Shown piece after piece: positions 12,218 to 25,276 of a DNA stretch of 64,000 nucleotides. The stretch covers positions 1 through 64,000 of the forward strand of contig ADNK01002458.1 in the NCBI GenBank assembly GCA_000320545.1. The letters run 5' to 3'. Below the pieces are notes generated by a model, which worked only from the letters and a program-made list of their open reading frames with translations, was not told the origin of the DNA and searched no databases. The translations under genes were made by a program, and so were the position numbers. Each line of letters starts with the position of its first letter. Position 1 is the first letter of the stretch. Source of the DNA: Bigelowiella natans CCMP2755 (lineage: Eukaryota; Cercozoa; Chlorarachniophyceae).

Positions 12218-12903
12218 TCATACCGCTTCCAGTTTTCCCCATTTGCCCGTAAACCTGGTAAATGGAAACATTGATAGTCAAATACAAACTGTTTTGACTA
12301 AATTCAGGTGTTTCCTACTTCTCCATTATTTTATCAAGATTTCCCAGCTTTTCAGGACAATTCTGAGAGTAGAATTTTTCCAGAGAGCTTCTGATAAATT
12401 CCGCGGGAGGATACGACTTCACGGTTGCTTTGCTCCCCTCCGTTTCTGCAATCCTCTTCGCACGCTCCCTTGCCTTTTTGTCTTCCTGCAAGAACGTCCC
12501 GACGTTATCATGCATCTCTTACAATCTCAGTTAATATATTTTGAACCAATGTTAGAATAATCATACCAGTGCTTTCAACTTAGCTGCTTTTTCTGCTCGC
12601 AGTTTCATTCTTATTTCACGCTCCTTCTTCGCCTGATATGATGCGTGTCATTTTACCGTCTCTCGAAACATGATCGAATATTCTTACCGCAGCTATCTGA
12701 GCCTCTTGATCAGCGCCTCCCTTTCTGGCCATCATTCCAGCCTTTCCGCCACCACCTTTTCCTTCGGAAGCTTTACGTTTCGCTGCATCAGCACGAGCAC
12801 GGGCGATTTTCGACGCGTTAGATCCCTGAAATCGCCAAATCATCAGCATCATCACTTGATCCTAGTACGTGGATCCTAAGAACGTGATGACCACCTTTCC
12901 CAT
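12218..12903 (-). CDS. Small basic protein of unknown function
   Basis: Five minus-strand exons, 12895-12903, 12688-12825, 12567-12632, 12319-12485 and 12218-12254, give about 138 residues in one frame. The first exon holds only ATG-GGA-AAG, and the intron after it starts GTGGTC. The sequence is very Ala/Lys/Arg-rich, with a Gly patch (GKGGGGKAG) and a long helical charged stretch, then a less charged tail around FIRSSLEKFYSQNCPEKLG. That tail resembles a C-terminal motif seen in many short protist proteins. The N-terminus recalls small SERF/4F5-type basic proteins, but I cannot assign it to a family. A nucleic-acid or ribosome-associated role would suit the charge, but that is a guess. Reading through the last donor would add only a Lys before a stop. 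Joined phases and clean acceptors make the gene itself credible. Confidence 0.75.
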
Positions 12904-13100
12904 TTCCAATCTTAGTTCGATATGTTCGTTGCCAGCGCTGTCTTGTCAAGGTAGACCCCCCCTGGATTTATGTGAGGCTCAATGTCGATTGCGGTGTTGT
13001 AAAATTCAGGTCAATTTACATCTGCGACATGCTTATAATTCAACGTTCACACTGCGAATGCCATGGACACTGAGGTGAACCTGCAGAAGATTGAAAAGTG

Positions 13101-13143
13101 GGTCGCACTTTGGAAATGTGGTTTCACATTTCATCATTGTTCT
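13101..13143 (+). repeat. Dispersed imperfect repeat, short copy D
   Basis: It shares CACTTTGGAAATGTGGTT and CATCATTGTT with the core of the copies at 10951-11058 and 13476-13525. Confidence 0.5.
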
Positions 13144-13475
13144 TGTTCTTGGGTCTTGAATCTTGGATGAGATGCAGCTCGTAGTCCTTTTGTAGTTCTG
13201 CTTTCCCGACCGCTTGAGGCGCATCTAACTTCTTGGTAGTGCTTGTCTGCGTCTTGTTGGAATGTCAAAATGAACACAAATCTTGAATCTTGAATCTTGG
13301 CACCATTGTTCTCACTTGGACACTCCAGCACTGTGAGGAACAGGCTTTTCTCGAAATCAAGAGTCCCTGTGTCCTGGCTCTGCTGCCTGCTCCTCTTTTT
13401 TTGATGCTTCTGATTCCAGCAAAACCAAAGTCCTGCTCACCCGACTGTCTAGCTGTGGATCGGTGCTTGGAAACA

Positions 13476-13525
13476 ATGAAACAATGATGAAAAACTGCAT
13501 TTCCAAAGTGTTGCAAGACACTTGG
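13476..13525 (-). repeat. Dispersed imperfect repeat, inverted copy B
   Basis: Read on the minus strand it gives AAGTGTCTTGCAACACTTTG and TTTTTCATCATTGTT, matching the core of copy A at 10951-11058. Confidence 0.6.
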
Positions 13526-13641
13526 AAGTGGCCTTCAATCAAGGACTTCCTAGCACGTGCTTTGCGTCGCCGCCACGTTGCTGCTAGTCACACTGCTCCA
13601 TGACAGCCAGTGTGTCGACTTCAAAATCCTGCTAGTTTTCA

Positions 13642-13740
13642 CCAGTCAGTCCTCACTGAAGCAAGTTCTGTGGAGGCACTGCGTTTCGTGCATTGCAAGT
13701 GTCTTGCTGCACTTTGGGAACGTTGTTTTTCATTGTTGTC
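13642..13740 (+). repeat. Dispersed imperfect repeat, copy C
   Basis: It aligns with copy A (10951-11058) for about 95 bp, with small indels. Together with the inverted and short copies it is a dispersed family confined to intergenic DNA in this window. Confidence 0.65.
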
Positions 13741-15334
13741 TTTGTTTTTGTCTTTGTGGTGGTCCTCTCAATTGCACCGCCGTTCAGACCGTGGAAACAC
13801 TTCGTGCAGCAGTCACTCGTTCAAAGACGTGCCAGCGTGCAGAGCTGAATCAATCCGTTCATTCACTCAATCATTCAAACAGCCCTGGCGATGGTTCTTG
13901 TTGGAGAGACTCTCGAGACCACATTGCCTGAACGAATGAACGAACGAGCAAAGGGAAGTGCAGTTTTTCATCATTTGTCTTCATCTTTGAAAGTGCTCAA
14001 TTCAATGTTCAATGTTCAATGTTCCCATTGTGTGGTTCTTGGTGGCGCACGTCTAGACGTGGGAGGAAGTGAACACTTGTCATGTTTCCCTGACGGTCTG
14101 GCGGCACAGTGCTTGCACATGTGCGCGCGTTTGGAGACTGTCACGATGCAAAGTTGAGTGCTCAATGTTCAAAAGGCCATGTGCGTCGCTCTCACTTGCA
14201 TTGCTGCCTGCAGTGTATAAGTGCACGGAGTGCAAAAGAAACTGGCAACTTCGTGAGCGTCGAGGAAAATCAGAGCGTGGCTGTGCACGTGGTCGGTGAT
14301 GTGCATGTGCCTGTGTAGCTGGACGCAGTCTAGCAGTGTGTGCTGATCGATTGCAATTGGCACAGCGCGTGCATGTGCCTCGCGACAATTGAGCATTGCA
14401 TCACTTCATCATTCCGTTGAGGAACGATGTTTGTTCTGCAGCAACGCATTGGACACTCAACAACAACGCAACAAAGCAACGCATCGAGGCGACACGATCG
14501 ATGCACCGTGCGCGGCCCTGCCGGGTGACGCTTCGATTCGCTTTCGCAAGTGGTGTTGTTTGCCCTTCCCGGTCTGCTAGTTCCAGTCGGTGCCCAGAGA
14601 AGCAGGGAAAATTGAGTGTGCGATGCATTCCTAGGTTCATTTGTCGCGCAGCCAGCACCTCTAGATCTGCTGCTTCAGGTGAGCGTGACAACGCATCGAT
14701 CCAGACATTGTGCTGGCTTGCATGCTGATGAACTTTGAATTTCTTTTGTTTCTTTCGGCGTGCATACGTGAGAACACGCAACTCCACGTTCGGAGTGGGA
14801 CCGTTGCCACACAATGCTAGAATGGCAGCTGCTGGCTAGACTGGTTGCATTGCCATTGTTCCCCGCTTGCATCCCTGCTAGCCTGCATTCTAGCATTGCA
14901 GTGAAGCCTGCATGCAATCATCGCAGTCTCGATCAGGCGATGCTGCAGCCAATGCACTACATGACAACCAGCTAGCTGCTTGTGAGAACATCTAGACATG
15001 CATGCACTCCAAATGATCGCCATGGGTAGTCAGTGCGTTCAAATGTCAAGCAAGCGCGTCAGATTTGTTCATTGTATGTACTGCCGCACTCAAGCAGCGA
15101 CGTTTTGCCACCAGTCATTCACAATAGCTAGCTAGCACAGCCCAGCACACGCGACCAATTTTTTCCTTGGATGCATCGCAGCTTGTGCAAAACAGGCCAA
15201 CATTAGTTACAAATCACACACTGCTGGTCTCATTCCATTAGTTTGTTAGTAACAAATGTGTCACGATGATGTTAATTAGATGCGAGGGTAGCAGCAAATC
15301 TCTGTATTTTCGAACAAATGATTCAGGAGTTCGA

Positions 15335-15944
15335 TTAGTACTCATCAACCAATTCTTTTTCGTCGTAATCTTCTACCCCTTTGTAACTCTGCTCTTTCTG
15401 TGAACTACTTTCTGTTTCGACCACCTCCATCTCAGAATTGTCAGATTCATTCTGGACAGCACCATGATTGCCTTTGTTACTTTCAGTTTCCTCCTTCTTC
15501 TCTCTGTATCCTAAGCTCATATACTTGTCGTAGCTACCGTCAAATAGTGTCTTTGGGAAAGTTTTACGATAGGTCTTTATGAGCATACTTGTGAAACTGC
15601 CGTCATTATGAGCGTCGAATTGATCATCATCATCCTCTCTTAAAAACTTCTTTTGATTTTTGATCTTCAGTGCTTCCGCTACGTTACCCCTTTGGAGGTA
15701 GTACATCAGAAGAATATCCTTTTCATTACGCTCTTCGAGAAACATCTTCAGGTGGTTTTCCTCTTCTGGAGTTAACGCTAACTTGACCAATCCCGCGACA
15801 TCATCCATCTCGCAGAAATGATCGAAGAACACGAAAAACAACCTCCTCGATGTAGCACTTCCATCATTTCCAAGTGAATCCTTTAATTCACATGTATGAA
15901 AATCAGATATTCTAATTAATCATCAGTTAAACACATTTCAATTA

Positions 15945-15987
<43 letters not shown>

Positions 15988-16789
15988 GCAAGGAGATACA
16001 CAATGCACACAACTATTCACTAACATCTTCATCATGGATCTTATACGAAATGATGGTATCTACTTACAAGGAGAACAGTCCTGATATAAACAAGTGCGTC
16101 TATACTTGTCCAATGCTCCAATAAGATTCGAACGCATAATTCATGTTCATGAACTGATACATCATAAGATGATGATAAGGAAGAAACGGATGTATTTCTT
16201 GTCTGTGAAGTAGTTGTTAGGGCCCTAGTCTTGATAGATTCGATGAGCGATCCGACAAACGATGTCGCTATTGCATCCAGGTTCAAGTAACGAATAATCA
16301 CTAGACATTGAAAGGCCTCCGGTAGGAACTTGCCACCCTGCATACCAAGTAGCGCATTTAAATCTTCTGCTCGTTTTTTACTCTCATTATTATCTTCGTC
16401 CACTTCCATCCCACCGTGCTGCAAAAAAAATAACGGAATACACACACAGAAATGGTTACAACAAAGACTATGTAGAAAGAAAACGTACATACACGAACGT
16501 GCGACGATAAAAAACCTCAATAAATTACTGGCAAGAGAGTTTTCAGAATGAAACATTGCTTGCACATATGCATCAAATATACATTTGCATGGATGAATTT
16601 AGGAATCATCGGACAAATGCTGCAACACATTTACTTCTTCGAGACGACGATATCGGCAATGAGAAGAATAATAAGTCTTTGGCGGGATATCCAGTGCGGA
16701 GTCCACAGCATGGAAGCACCTCACTTTCTGCTCATACAACAATTAGTCACGTTGAGAACATCATAAAGGTTGTGTTATGTGCTATGTGC

Positions 16790-16820
<31 letters not shown>

Positions 16821-17189
16821 TACAAGTGGGGATGTATCTATGTACTGATTGTAGTAGTAGTAGTGTTCGATCTCATCTTGTTTCCGTCCTACATACATGC
16901 AGAATGTATGATACAAACTACACATCATCATCCTCCTCATCATCATCATCTCATTTTTCTTCTTTTTCATACATTCTCCAAGCTGGGACTCACGACGAAA
17001 GATCGTACGAAATCGGACGACGAAAGCTGGGCCCTTTTCTCATTTTTTCCATGTTTTCTATCAGATTTCCCCCCTAGCTGCTCTAAGTCCAAGAGGAAGT
17101 AAAGCACTACTGCATACAGCTGATCCAGGCTCTTTCGTACCCAAAGCTGCGATGTATATCACCATATATGTGTATAAATAAAAATATAG

Positions 17190-17229
<40 letters not shown>

Positions 17230-17789
17230 TTATAAAGAATTATTTTTATATATGCATGCATACATTCATTTCCGTCATCATCACCATCGTCATGTTCATA
17301 GATGCAGGATTGAGTAATTTTCAATTTTTAGTCAACACATAATGGAGGAAATCAGAATACCACGTCACAAGACAACACACGCACAAGTTAATAATAAAGT
17401 ACAAATCCTCATACGATGAAGGGCAGTAGTGGTGAAAGAGGAAGAAAGGATGATTCAGAGGTGGATACTCCTACTACTCTACCTGAATGACTTGATCTTC
17501 ATCTTTGGCATTATCATCATCATCATCATCATCATCATCATTTTTGTAGTCTTCTGAACCACAGCCCTCCATGGCGTGCTTTAGTAACGCCAAGACGCTA
17601 TCAGCCCCGTTAAAGGGGTATATAGAAGAGGAAGAAACAAGTGAGGGGAGCAAACGCTCCACTAGTAGCGCCTCTACTTTCTGACAGAAATAATATATTT
17701 GATTTCACAAGAAGGAAGCCAGTAATGAGATCAAGAGATGAGGAATAATTCAACTGTGGGCAGCTTCACAGGTTAGAAATCTTACTATT

Positions 17790-17824
<35 letters not shown>

Positions 17825-18816
17825 CTGGTACTAGTAAGAGAAGGAGGAGGAGGAGGAGGAGGAGGAAAGGAGTAAACAATATCATACCTATAAAAAAATT
17901 CCTTTCCCAATTTCTACTACTATTATCATATTCTGTGCTGATTGTGCTATATGGTACCAGATAAATTGATTTCCTCCTCCTTTTTTCATCCTCTTTCGAA
18001 CCTCTCCCATTTCGCTCTCCATTTCTTTGCAGAAGACTTGTTGTACCACCCCCAGCACCGCTTGTTCTCCCGCTGACTATATTTACTGAATCACGGTCCT
18101 CAAGGATGATTCTCTGTTTCAGATTCATTGAATCCTCCTCATCCTCCTCAGAAAGGTGCTGTCTCTGGCTTGGTATCCCTGTCATTTCGTGAATCCTGCG
18201 CTTGATCGTGCCCACAGTTACTACTCCTCCCCGTCGAGTGGGAAACTGATCATTCTCGTTGTTGTTGTTGTTGATGTTGTTATTGTAAAAAGGGACTATA
18301 AGTAGGCCATTGTTCTCAAACCCCTGTCCTTCAACCAGTATTTTCGCTTCATCGATAAGATTAACTTCCAGAGTTGGTGTTGATTGGGAAGATAATAATG
18401 AGTTGTCACGACTCCGAGTAGCTGCTTTGAGAGCTTTTAGCGCCGCTTCGGTCCTTTTTTTGTAGCGAGTACGTAGATGATCATAGTTGCTACTGCTGCC
18501 ATGATGATGATGAGCTTCATTAAGCCATGAGATCACACGCAGGTACTCATGCAGCACACGGCATTTTGCGGATAATAATGCGTGGGTTTGCCTGTCCTCC
18601 AGATTGAGCTTGTTAACATTGATAGACTCTAAGAACTCGAGCAATAGGCGGGCTTCTGAAACTGATGTCGGTGGAACAGCAGCAGCAGCAGTAGAAGAAA
18701 CATCGCCAGTGTATACCTTTCTCTGAAACAAGTGATACCTGTTCATGGTAAGCAAAGAAAGTAAGGTCATAATGGATCAGTATCATCGTTGAACACCGCA
18801 GCAATCACGGGAGAGT

Positions 18817-18850
<34 letters not shown>

Positions 18851-21468
18851 AGATATTCTCGGTATTGAAAAGGATGATAATAAAAAAAGATGGAGGAGGA
18901 ACGGTGGTCACAAAAATACTCCTCACACAAACAACCTCGTTCACTGTGAAAGAAAGGCTATCATCATCATTATGTAGATTGATGCATTGATTGACCAACC
19001 CGTTGTTGGTGCCTGTAGCTGCGAGAAGTTCTGTATCTGTGAGATATTTCGCAATCACTGCGGGCACTTTGACTTCGCCGAGCTCCTTATCATCAGCAAA
19101 CTTATATGTGGAAGATTTTTTATCTATTTTGATATCTTCTTTATCCTTGACAGTGAGATCTGCGCCCCGCTTACCCACTAAGAAGTCTCCACATGAACCC
19201 ATTATTGCTGCCCCTTTGGCTGGTTTTGTCCAAACCAGTCTTTCCCCATGGAGAACAGGTCTGATGATGATAAAAACCCAGAAAGAGAAAGAGTATTGAA
19301 ATGAAGAAGAGAGATTCTAGATGGTGGTAATCATTGTTTATTCGCGAAAATTTTTATTAGGTGAAATGCTTTGCGTATATTCTTGTCCCGTCATCCCACT
19401 ACTACTTTGTCTACTCTTCATGTCTATTTCCGCGTATTATGATGTGACTACTTACACTTCTGAAACTAAGCTTTCGTCGTGCATCTGAAATATGCAAAAA
19501 ATCGCTTCGCCGCGCTTTGATCTTTTCGTCGGGTTGGTTTTCATTGGAATAATCTTTAAGATTTCGCCCCCATGATGCCCTTGATGGCTAAATGATTTTT
19601 TTTTTGGATCTAGGGCGACGAAGAGAATAGATCCTAGTGTTGAGCCTATCAAAGCATAGTCTCCAGACACTCCTGCCGTATTTAGTTTGAGACATCTGAT
19701 AATGATGATGATGAGAAGGAGAATAAGTAAGGGAGTAATATGATCACAATGGTGATAATGATGGATTTTATTTTAAATTCATGAGGTTATTCAACTTCAC
19801 TCGTTTTTTCTTTTCTTTTCACCACCAAGTTACATCCGCAATCACCATCACATCTCTCCTGTTTCCAATGCTTCTTCTTCAATCTCATATTCATTATCTT
19901 ATTCTTTAGTTTATGTTATGTCTCTTAGTAAAACCTCCGGAGGGTGAATTGGCCCTTTGTTTGGAGATTGAATTGGCCTCCATCTGGGACTTTGTGGAGA
20001 TCATAAGCACCGTGTTTGAATCTTGCGCCCGTGCACCTAGGTGCTCCCCCCAATATTTCTTTAAAGTGGAACTTTTGCAGCAAACCTTCTTGTGTCACTA
20101 GTAGAATTCTCTGTGGTATTGTGAAATTTGGAGGAGAAAGAAAAAAACAGAGAGCGAAGAGAGGATATGGGACTACGTAAGATTTCATTATCCAATCCGC
20201 TAGGTGATGTGTTAGTAGAGGGAGTTTCCTACGTTCAAAAAGCACCACCAACACCCAATATACCTCGTCTAAGGGAGAGAATTGAGACATGGATGTGACG
20301 ATCGAATCACCGCATCGAATAGTTGCCACAGCCCCTTTTTCCTGAGGCCCGGCTAAAGGACACACGTGCAACAACCCTCCCCTTCTTCTTCTTCTGCTTC
20401 TTCCTCCCCCTCCTCCTCCTACTTCTTCTTCATTATACTCTAAAATGCTAGCTTCGCTGCTCTCAGTATAACTACTGCTCACGATGATAAAACGCTTCTC
20501 TAATTTTTCCTTTGAATCTTGCACAATAATTTCGGTCAGACAATGAATCTCTTCCTCCTAATTTTGATAGAATCACCATTCATTTTACAAGATTAGTAAT
20601 GAACCTATGTACTATATTTGAGGGATTTGATCAGTAAAATAACCATCATGAGTTTAGACTTTACTACCGGAAAGGTCCATGTTGACGCTAGGGCTCCGGT
20701 GATGAGGTTGTAGGTTGATACCTCTGAGTCACTCACAAGCCAACCATAGTCCCCCTTAGAGCAGGCTCCCAATATTTTGACTTTCTGTCGTTCCATACCG
20801 CCCCCCTCTAGAGTAATACAATGTTCTTTCTCTTCAAATTTGAGCTCTGCCTCTCGTTTTGCAGGTGGATCTTCTTTTCTGAGGACTCTATCCAGCAAAC
20901 TAGAGAAGTTTTGTTCTCCCTTCTTGAATTCATCCTCGATCGAATTCGACCCACCCGCACTAGATAATACCTCCCGCTCACGCCTATTAAAAAATTAAAT
21001 CATCGGAGTTAATGAAGTACAAAAACTTGTCAAGAAATGCGAACACGTGTCGGCCTCGCACAAACCGATCCACGCACTTTGTGACCGGCCATGTGTGAGG
21101 ACAATTACAGCCTATGCAAGGTAAATACAACTACGTGCATGCATACATATACCTGACGGAGATGACAGATTTCGGGGTTAGGAGATGGAAAGTCGGTGTT
21201 CCCATCCTCGCCCTTTCCGCCATTCTTCGTAGATGCGCTGGAGCTGTTCTGTTAGCTTTGTTGGTTTTCAGACTTAGAATACATTGCTAAATGATATAAA
21301 TATCGTGAACACACAATATCTGTCTTCTTCTATTTCATTCATATTCATGTCGTAGAGTATAATTAGACCCTCATGTCCATTTATTTTCCACTTGGAATCT
21401 GAATCCTTTGGCTTTCTCCCGCCAAATACTGAGCTGCGCTTATGATCCATATTACATCCATAAAACAT
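15335..21468 (-). CDS. Nup133/ELYS-type nuclear pore scaffold protein
   Basis: Fourteen minus-strand exons join in phase: 21313-21468, 21153-21286, 20668-20983, 20264-20557, 19935-20110, 19456-19695, 18936-19260, 17958-18722, 17709-17753, 17483-17680, 16994-17146, 16635-16727, 16068-16418, 15335-15880. They give about 1263 residues. The first ~550 residues alternate short hydrophobic strands and charged loops like a beta-propeller (for example ALIGSTLGSILFVALD). The middle has a helical segment LLLEFLESINVNKL that matches the entry to the Nup133-class alpha-solenoid. Near the C-terminus, KDILLMYYLQRGNVAEAL resembles the ELYS-like domain. Propeller plus solenoid and this length fit a Y-complex nucleoporin (Nup133 or ELYS). 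A Vps41-like or other coat protein is the main alternative. Low-complexity Asp and Asn runs interrupt the solenoid, and the tail is acidic. Confidence 0.75.
15947..15984. repeat. (AT)n microsatellite in intron
   Basis: Perfect AT tract in the last intron of the nucleoporin gene, 65 bp from the coding start of its final exon. Confidence 0.9.
17191..17226. repeat. (AT)n microsatellite in intron
   Basis: AT tract in the nucleoporin intron 17147-17482, just upstream (minus strand) of the acceptor used at 17146. Confidence 0.9.
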
Positions 21469-21790
21469 CCTATCACCATGTAATACTGTTATGCTTTTGG
21501 ATTTGTTTATTTACGTTCCTTACGATAAGATCATCATATCTTATTTACTATCGATGAAATATTTAATTTTTATTATCAGAATGTAAGAGGAAGCACAATC
21601 GTGCTCGTTACTGTTGTTGCTGGTGTATCGCAGCTCTGTACTCAAGACACTTTTTGCTCGGATAAATATTCAAACTTTTCAACATTCTAACTTCGAAGAA
21701 GAATTCCTTTGTCGCATAAAGTAAATTCCCATGTATTTGTAGCGCGTCGATTACAAACCATAGAAGACACGTGCTCTGAGGAGGACGCGA
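21469..21790. promoter_or_regulatory. Divergent intergenic region (shared promoter candidate)
   Basis: 322 bp separate the start codons of the nucleoporin (minus) and the DUF2358-SOUL protein (plus). It is AT-rich at 21530-21590 and holds no supported exon. No specific promoter element can be named with confidence. Confidence 0.45.
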
Positions 21791-22906
21791 ATGATGCTGA
21801 GTGGCCGTCTTCGCTACCCCCTCCTCTCCACCCTTTTATTTGCATTATCCTTCCCCGTCTCCGTCCAATCTGGACGATTGAAGAATGTGCGACAACCTCT
21901 GCGAAGTATGATTAGTTTGCGAAGGGCCGGAAGAGGTGCCCGAAGAGCCATCAAAATACATTCCGCGACGTCTCCTCAACTGTCCATGCAGCCTCCAGCC
22001 TCTAAAACGAAGGAGGAGGATCCAGAGATTGAAAGACTCAAGGAGACGATTCTTACTGAAGCGAAATCCTTCTTCGATCCCATGGATCAGTAAGAAGAAG
22101 AAAAAAAATAGGAAGAAAAAGAAGAAGAAAGGGAATTATATTGTTCAAAGATATCCAGAAATTTTAAGGAGTGCAAGGGAAGAGATGAGGATGAGGATGA
22201 TGATAATGATGATAATGAAGAAGAAGATGATGATAATGGTAGCGAATGACAAACATGTTGTTTTTGTCGGTACAACCACTAGATCAATCTACGTCCCAGA
22301 TGTAGAGTTCAATGATCCTCTCAACTCCTTCAAAGGCATTGATAAGTATAAGGTATAGATGTGTCATCTCTACGGCATGGTATGCATATCACGAAACTAC
22401 TGAATGATACTATTGAGCAGCTGCAAATCAATTTTCACTGGCGATAATTTCCAGAATTACCACAAATATTCTGTCTGCGTGACTATGTAATAATTCAGGA
22501 TAACGTAGACATGCTGGGAGGAAGGACGTTGCTTGGGATGTTTGCTTTCGACCAGACCAACCTTAAAATACACGACATCAAACAAGAATCAGATCGCACT
22601 TTGGTCACAAGATGGACGATGGAATTTAGGGTGGGTGGGAGCTCCTTTAGATTGATATTATTAAGCGTTAGTGCCATATTAATTAAAGGCTCATATCATC
22701 AACATATCATTAACGTGATCGGAATTCCATCATCTCACAATGTGACCATTATTATCATCATCATCACCATCATCATCATCATTATGATCTATACCCTGAC
22801 TACCAATAGTTCAAACTGCTTCCATGGAAACCAACTGTGGTATTCACCGGTATCTCGAAGTACACCCTCAACGACAACTATAAGGTGGGTGGCTTGCTTT
22901 AGAGAA

Positions 22907-22956
<50 letters not shown>

Positions 22957-24557
22957 AGGGGAGGGGGGAGGGCAAATACAGACGATGATGACAATGGTGA
23001 TAAACAAGAATTCTGCTGCTATCAGGTGCTAAAACATGAAGACTACTGGGACTCTGTCAATATAGGCCCTGAGTATGATGATGAAGAAAAAGAAGAAGAA
23101 GAAAAAGAAGAAGAAGAATTACATGTATTACTACCTGAGACCATGAGAGACGGTATGTAATGATCATCACGACAATCATCACCATCACACGAAGTACTAC
23201 TTCACAGTGGGACGTACGTCAAGATGCCGCTAGTTCAAGGGCTAAAAGACTTCGTTGCACAATTATTCTCAAAGTAGTACTTATGTACATATGTATATGT
23301 ATGTATGTATGTATGTATGTTGAAGGCTCTTATAAGAAGATAGTAGTGAATGAACGACTTGATTTCGCTTACTTCTTAAGCACTTCTCGTTTGTGTATGT
23401 GTATTTATCTATTTGTAAAACATCATATTATATAATTGGACTTTCATTATATCAAGTTTCGTTGATGTTGTGGACGAATGCTCTTAAGAAGCCGCACAAT
23501 TTGTTTTTTCACCATGACATTATTATATCCTACCCGCCCATTAATTTTCCGAATTATAACTCTGAATAACTTGCATAGCCAAGTCGCTCCTGCCTTCTCC
23601 TCCACGTATTCTCCTGTTTCTTCTTCTTCATCATCATCATCATCATCATCGTCTTCTTCGATGGCGGGGGAGATGCCATACACATTGCTGCGGAGGGGAG
23701 AGAATGGGTATCAAGTGCGATCATATCCTGGATACGTAGCAGCTCAAGTCTCTTCCTATTCTAAGCGTTCGGAAGCATGGGAGCAGCTTGGGAATTACGC
23801 TGCCCAAGTAAACATCAGACCTTTTGCCCCTTCCATTATGGAAATTGAACGCCGAGGAGGAGGAGGAGGAGGAGGAGGACAAGGGGGAGAAGAAACATCG
23901 GGTAATAAGTAAGAACGTGTAGCAAACAAAAGGCTGCTATTACCTTATAACACGAGGATCTGGTTGGGAGCTGGGGGAGGAGGGGGAATATGGTTTAGTT
24001 TCATCAGGGGCATCATCATGTGAAATACATGTGAATAGATGGATGATGGGAATATCGGTTATTAAAATCTTCACATGCAATTTATCTTTGATTTATTCAA
24101 TAATGATAGCCTCCTCCTTAACAAAGAAAATGCATTGGCCAATGCACCTTTCAACGTGTGTACTACGTACCTACTGCGTACCGACTATGTACCGATTACT
24201 GCTGCTTACAAAAAAGACTCATCAGATCTCTTTCTTTTTTCTTTCACAGATACACCACTTTGTTTCTACTACCTAGAACTGGTCATCAATCATGTAATCT
24301 ACGTCTCTACTTCCTTTATTTTGTGTGGCACCAGTACCAGTCAGCTCCCTCAAGATGATTATGATGATGATGGGAACTTCGCTGTTGGGTCTTCTTCTTC
24401 TTCTTCTTCTTCTTCTTCTTCTTCTTCTTCTACGCAGCTTGTAGAGATTCCTCCAACAGTTTATGCGGTACTACTACTTGCTATAGCTATACATGCATAC
24501 TGTATGATTGCCCAATTACTCTTCTATTCATGTATTATAAACTAAATAATATATATA

Positions 24558-24603
<46 letters not shown>

Positions 24604-25276
24604 GTGTGCGTGTGTTAATAGTATATACCTGTTTTCTTCTTCTCCTTCCAACAACATAAACATAAAACAACCAATAATAGGTCAAGACATTTTCGGAACC
24701 TCTTACAGAAGACACTGTTGAGGCGATGCATTTGGAATTGATGGCCCAGGTTTAATGCTTGATATTCACGTGTGTGTGTGTGTGTGTGCTACACTTTTCA
24801 TGAGGTCGCAGTAAAAACGGTAACACCAACAGTAGACATATACTGCTTTTGTGTATTGTTGTAGATCTCCCTGACTTTGCTCAATATTGATATTCTCAGC
24901 TAAAGAAGGAGGGATTACGTCCAAAAAGTGATGATGAACCTGGTCTCGCGAAGAGAATATTTGTTCAGGTAGAGAGGAGAAAAAAAAAATAGAACATTAG
25001 AAATACAGTAGTTATAATATTTTGGGGGAAAAATGTTTCCAAGTGCATCTGATCGTTTCCTCTCTTTCCGAGCATTATTGTTCGCCATGTTTTGTTGTTT
25101 TACTGTAAGATCTTAGTCTATCTATGTTAAGTCGGAGTAGCATTAGAATATATTGCTACACAAAGAATATTTAATTATGAAAATTCCTTTGGTAGTTTGA
25201 CGAGCTATACAGTCTCAGAGACCGTAGAAATGAAGTTTGGATTCCTTTGGAAGATCATCTTTGGCCTAACGAATAG
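21791..25276 (+). CDS. DUF2358-SOUL heme-binding protein, probably plastid-targeted
   Basis: Twelve plus-strand exons: 21791-22089, 22283-22352, 22499-22630, 22810-22884, 23026-23156, 23208-23273, 23579-23901, 24110-24155, 24335-24467, 24681-24749, 24900-24968 and 25196-25276. They give about 497 residues. After a signal peptide (two Met, then hydrophobic to about VSVQS) comes an Arg/Ser-rich stretch, a bipartite plastid-import layout. Next is an NTF2-like DUF2358 domain (EFNDPLNSF, VTRWTMEFR, LPWKPTVVFTGIS, YWDSV), then a SOUL domain (LLRRGENGYQVRSYPGYVAA, RPFAPSIME, KMHWPMH, EIPPTVYAV, ending RRNEVWIPLEDHLWPN). Plant AtHBP5, a plastoglobule heme-binding protein, has the same domain order. 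The role is likely tetrapyrrole binding or trafficking in the plastid. Serine and glycine runs inside the SOUL domain come from microsatellites that have entered exons. A stretch at 22137-22250 could be read as an extra exon, but direct splicing gives a better protein. Confidence 0.93.
22911..22953. repeat. (AG)n microsatellite in intron
   Basis: Perfect AG tract in the intron 22885-23025 of the DUF2358-SOUL gene. Confidence 0.9.
24559..24598. repeat. (AT)n microsatellite in intron
   Basis: Perfect AT tract in the intron 24468-24680 of the DUF2358-SOUL gene. Confidence 0.9.

Larger units (their letters stand above)
12904..15334. other. Long intergenic region, repeat-bearing, no supported gene
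   Basis: 2.4 kb between two minus-strand genes. Several open frames of 60-140 codons exist on both strands, but they overlap one another, lack conserved motifs and do not join through splice sites. It contains three further members of the dispersed repeat seen at 10951-11058 and many GCTAGC and GCATGC words, especially 14800-15150. Long microsatellites are absent. Confidence 0.55.

Noticed and set aside
16782-16970. Short minus-strand frame with His-Thr and Met/Arg runs
   Set aside because: It reads a GT repeat and ATC repeats in an intron of the nucleoporin gene.
22137-22250. Possible extra exon after the first exon of the DUF2358-SOUL gene
   Set aside because: It would code for a Met/Arg/Lys-rich repeat stretch, while direct joining 22089/22283 keeps phase and family alignment.
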